Assembly (NCBI GenBank): GCA_964650885.1
Contig: CAZYXG010000002.1
Location: 97,113 to 161,112, forward strand
Length of the DNA stretch: 64,000 nucleotides
Direction of reading: 5' to 3'
Source: JAPLFM01 sp964650885
GTDB lineage: Bacteria > Bacteroidota > Ignavibacteria > Kapaibacteriales > UBA2268
Part shown: piece after piece, positions 63,001-64,000 of the stretch
How the letters are laid out: each line of letters opens with the position of its first letter
How positions within the stretch are numbered: position 1 is the stretch's first letter
The notes under the pieces: generated by a model
What the model saw: the letters and a program-made list of their open reading frames with translations, nothing else
What the model was told of the DNA's origin: nothing
Databases searched by the model: none
Position numbers and translations under genes: made by a program

Positions 63001-63737
63001 AAGCAAATGCTTTACTCGATGATTTTATAATTAACAAAAAGCTTTCTGCCAATGGAGTTGTTTCTATAGTGCCTGCAAATTCAATTGGCGATGATATTAT
63101 TATTTATAATGAAGAAGGTGAAAAATTAGTAGAATTTTATACACTTCGCCAGCAAGCTAAGAAAGAGAACGATTCAGACTTATCACTTGCTGATTACATA
63201 GCCCCGAAAGAAACTAACAAACATGACTATATTGGTATGTTTGCTGTAACAGCGGGTATTGGATTAGATAAAATAGTAGAAGAATTCGAGAAAAATAACG
63301 ATGATTTCAATGCAATTATGGCAAAAATATTAGCTGATAGATTGGCTGAAGCGTTTGCTGAAAAAATGCACGAAATAGTACGCAAAGAGCTATGGGGCTA
63401 TCAAAAAGAAGAATCGCTTTCGCTTGACGATATGATTCACGAAAAATATGTGGGAATTAGACCTGCACACGGCTACCCATCGCTACCAGACCACACAGAA
63501 AAAACTAAATTATTTGAATTACTGAAAGCAGAAGAAATTGGAGTGGAGCTTACAGAATCAATGATGATGATACCAGGTGCATCGGTTTGCGGTTTGTATT
63601 TTTCTAATCCAGAAGCTAAGTATTTTCCAGTTGGCAAAATTACAAAAGAGCAAGTGCAAGATTACGCAAATAGGAAAAAAGCTACTTTGGAAGAAGCCGA
63701 AAAATGGTTATCTCCAAATTTAGGTTATAATGTGTAG
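60057..63737 (+). CDS. metH: cobalamin-dependent methionine synthase
   Basis: MetH moves a methyl group from methyl-THF to homocysteine through cobalamin. At 1226 residues it matches full-length MetH. Domains: homocysteine/zinc barrel (1-~330; Cys249 in GLNC, Cys312-313 in GGCCGS), folate barrel (~355-615, NIGERTNISGSSVF), B12 cap (~650-740) and B12-binding domain with GDVHDIGKN (His761 ligates cobalt), and the SAM-dependent reactivation domain (~915-1226, RPAHGYPSLPDHTEK). It overlaps the preceding secreted-protein gene by one base, so no B12 riboswitch can be directly upstream. Confidence 0.97.
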   Translation: MIENKFHQLSEILKKRILVLDGAMGTMIQRHIFQEEDYRGNRFVDYPHDVKGNNDLLTFTQPEAIAEIHRQYYAAGSDIVETNTFNANAISLADYHMQDLAYELNFESAKLLRKVADEFNRNEPHKPRFVAGSIGPTNQTATLSPDVNDPKFRRVTFDALAEAYYTQIKGLVDGGVDILMIETIFDTLNAKAGIYAAKEYFNKNGVSLPIIISGTIVDQSGRTLSGQTLESFLISIEHTPNLLAVGLNCALGSEQMRPYIEELSDKAPFFTSLYPNAGLPNEFGGYDETAEIMSDFLKEFGDAGFLNIVGGCCGSTPEHIAAIAKAVSTIKPREIPKDENNYMKLSGLEPLIVRPEMNFVNIGERTNISGSSVFKDLIIAGNYEKALAIAKQQVENGAQIIDINMDEGMLDGETAMRDFLNSIASDPDISRVPIMIDSSKWSVIESGLKCIQGKGIVNSISLKEGEDSFKTQARKVLQYGAAVIVMAFDETGQADTVERKIEICQRAYNILVDEIGFNPSDIIFDPNILTVATGMDEHNNYAVNYIEATRWIKQNLPFAKVSGGVSNISFSFRGNNPVREAMHSAFLYHAIKAGMDMGIVNAGQLAVYQEIPKDLLVLVEDVLLNRNAEATEKLIEKAESYKSQDKKEVAIDEWRTKSVQERLTYSLIKGIVEFVEADAEEARLQYTNPLEVIEGPLMAGMDIVGDLFGEGKMFLPQVVKSARVMKKAVAHLIPYIEKEMAKTGSSKSGKILLATVKGDVHDIGKNIVGVVLACNNFEIIDLGVMVPAQRIIEEAIKQNADIIGLSGLITPSLDEMVHVAKEMERQGIDLPLIIGGATTSRVHTAVKIAPYFSQPVVHVLDASKSVGVASNLMSKVNKVEFAKNIKAEYDEIRIAHNARNNDKNLISLTEARANKLKIDWANYEIPKPNLIGRKVYVDFDLTELRSYIDWTYFFLAWELKGKYPKIFDDPEKGVEARKIFDEANALLDDFIINKKLSANGVVSIVPANSIGDDIIIYNEEGEKLVEFYTLRQQAKKENDSDLSLADYIAPKETNKHDYIGMFAVTAGIGLDKIVEEFEKNNDDFNAIMAKILADRLAEAFAEKMHEIVRKELWGYQKEESLSLDDMIHEKYVGIRPAHGYPSLPDHTEKTKLFELLKAEEIGVELTESMMMIPGASVCGLYFSNPEAKYFPVGKITKEQVQDYANRKKATLEEAEKWLSPNLGYNV

Positions 63738-63779
63738 GTTGGGGATAGAGCTATGAAAGTTGTTATAATTTTCATTTAC

Positions 63780-64000
63780 TTACTCCTTAATGAAAGTAAA
63801 ATTAAGAATTGAATTATTCTCTAATATCATTTTAAGGAAATAATTTCCTTTACTTAGAAAACTTATGTTTAAACTATTATTTTGGTTAGTTAATGAATAA
63901 TTTTTTCCACTCATATCAAAAGTAATAATTGATTTTATTATTAAGTTTTCAGGATTTGTTATTCTTAAAATATTATTAACTGGATTAGGACTTATTGAGA
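63780..64000 (-). CDS. C-terminal type IX sorting domain of a protein cut by the window edge
   Basis: On the minus strand the last 73 codons before a TAA (63780-63782) read SISPNPVNNILRI, then DMSGKNYSL and SKGNYFLKMILEN. This is the PNP...GxY pattern of a T9SS type A sorting domain. The 5' part, and so the functional domain, lies beyond the window. It converges on metH with 42 bases between. Confidence 0.85.
   Translation of the reverse strand, partial: SISPNPVNNILRITNPENLIIKSIITFDMSGKNYSLTNQNNSLNISFLSKGNYFLKMILENNSILNFTFIKE

Overview
The window comes from an AT-rich, Gram-negative bacterium of the Bacteroidota/Chlorobi (FCB) superphylum, possibly an Ignavibacteria- or Kapabacteria-like lineage; the phylum-level placement is an inference. 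The signs are: type IX secretion C-terminal sorting domains on four proteins (25633, 29108, 54448 and a gene cut off by the right edge); outer-membrane genes (OmpA-type protein, porin-like barrel, SurA-like chaperones, KDO and heptose enzymes); an atp cluster without atpD and atpC; mostly no Shine-Dalgarno sequences; and several promoters that look like the Bacteroidota TTTG / TAnnTTTG type. No rRNA, tRNA, CRISPR array, insertion sequence, integrase or origin was found.

Layout. 1-5407: end of an OmpA-type protein, a Lon-substrate-binding-domain protein, folP, an ECF sigma factor with a putative anti-sigma partner, and an HTTM-like membrane protein with an unknown partner. 5521-11399: gcvH, kdsA, comB, ftsK and a short PhnA-domain protein. 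11400-13005: a 0.5 kb noncoding stretch, then a lipoprotein and a LysM protein. 13084-18684: phoH, cdaA, miaA, dacB, an orphan sugar-ABC permease and a small unknown gene, tightly packed. 18745-26934: elbB, a porin-like barrel, ispE, a polyprenol/diacylglycerol-kinase-like protein, threonine aldolase, a small secreted protein, a thioesterase, a GH3 hexosaminidase and a secreted propeller-like protein. 26996-34370: pckA, a repeat-bearing intergenic region, a secreted beta-helix protein, an SRPBCC protein, ribE, a fused formiminotransferase-cyclodeaminase and a nitrilase-family hydrolase. 34430-43407: yceI, murC, two parvulin chaperones, a sigma-54 response regulator, a lipoprotein and gltX. 43611-47866: three tandem Fic genes followed by radC. 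47930-56469: the F-type ATP synthase cluster on the minus strand, with the heptose epimerase hldD lying between atpA and atpG and a secreted subtilisin-like protease overlapping its 5' end. 56513-63737: an SDR reductase, a LOG-family protein, a large secreted protein and metH. 63780-64000: the end of another secreted protein.

Most genes are housekeeping: cell envelope (murC, dacB, kdsA, hldD, SurA-like), cofactors (folP, ribE, metH, ispE), energy (atp, pckA) and translation/tRNA (gltX, miaA). The best candidates for something undescribed are: (i) the Fic-Fic-Fic-radC array, in which the autoinhibitory motif is intact in copy 3 but degenerate in copies 1 and 2, which also share an unrecognised C-terminal domain; (ii) the atp cluster carrying hldD and coupled to an exported protease; (iii) an ECF sigma factor whose one-base-overlapping partner joins an anti-sigma-like membrane region to a barrel-like C-terminus. 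All gene calls rest on reading the sequence and recognising motifs; no database search was possible.
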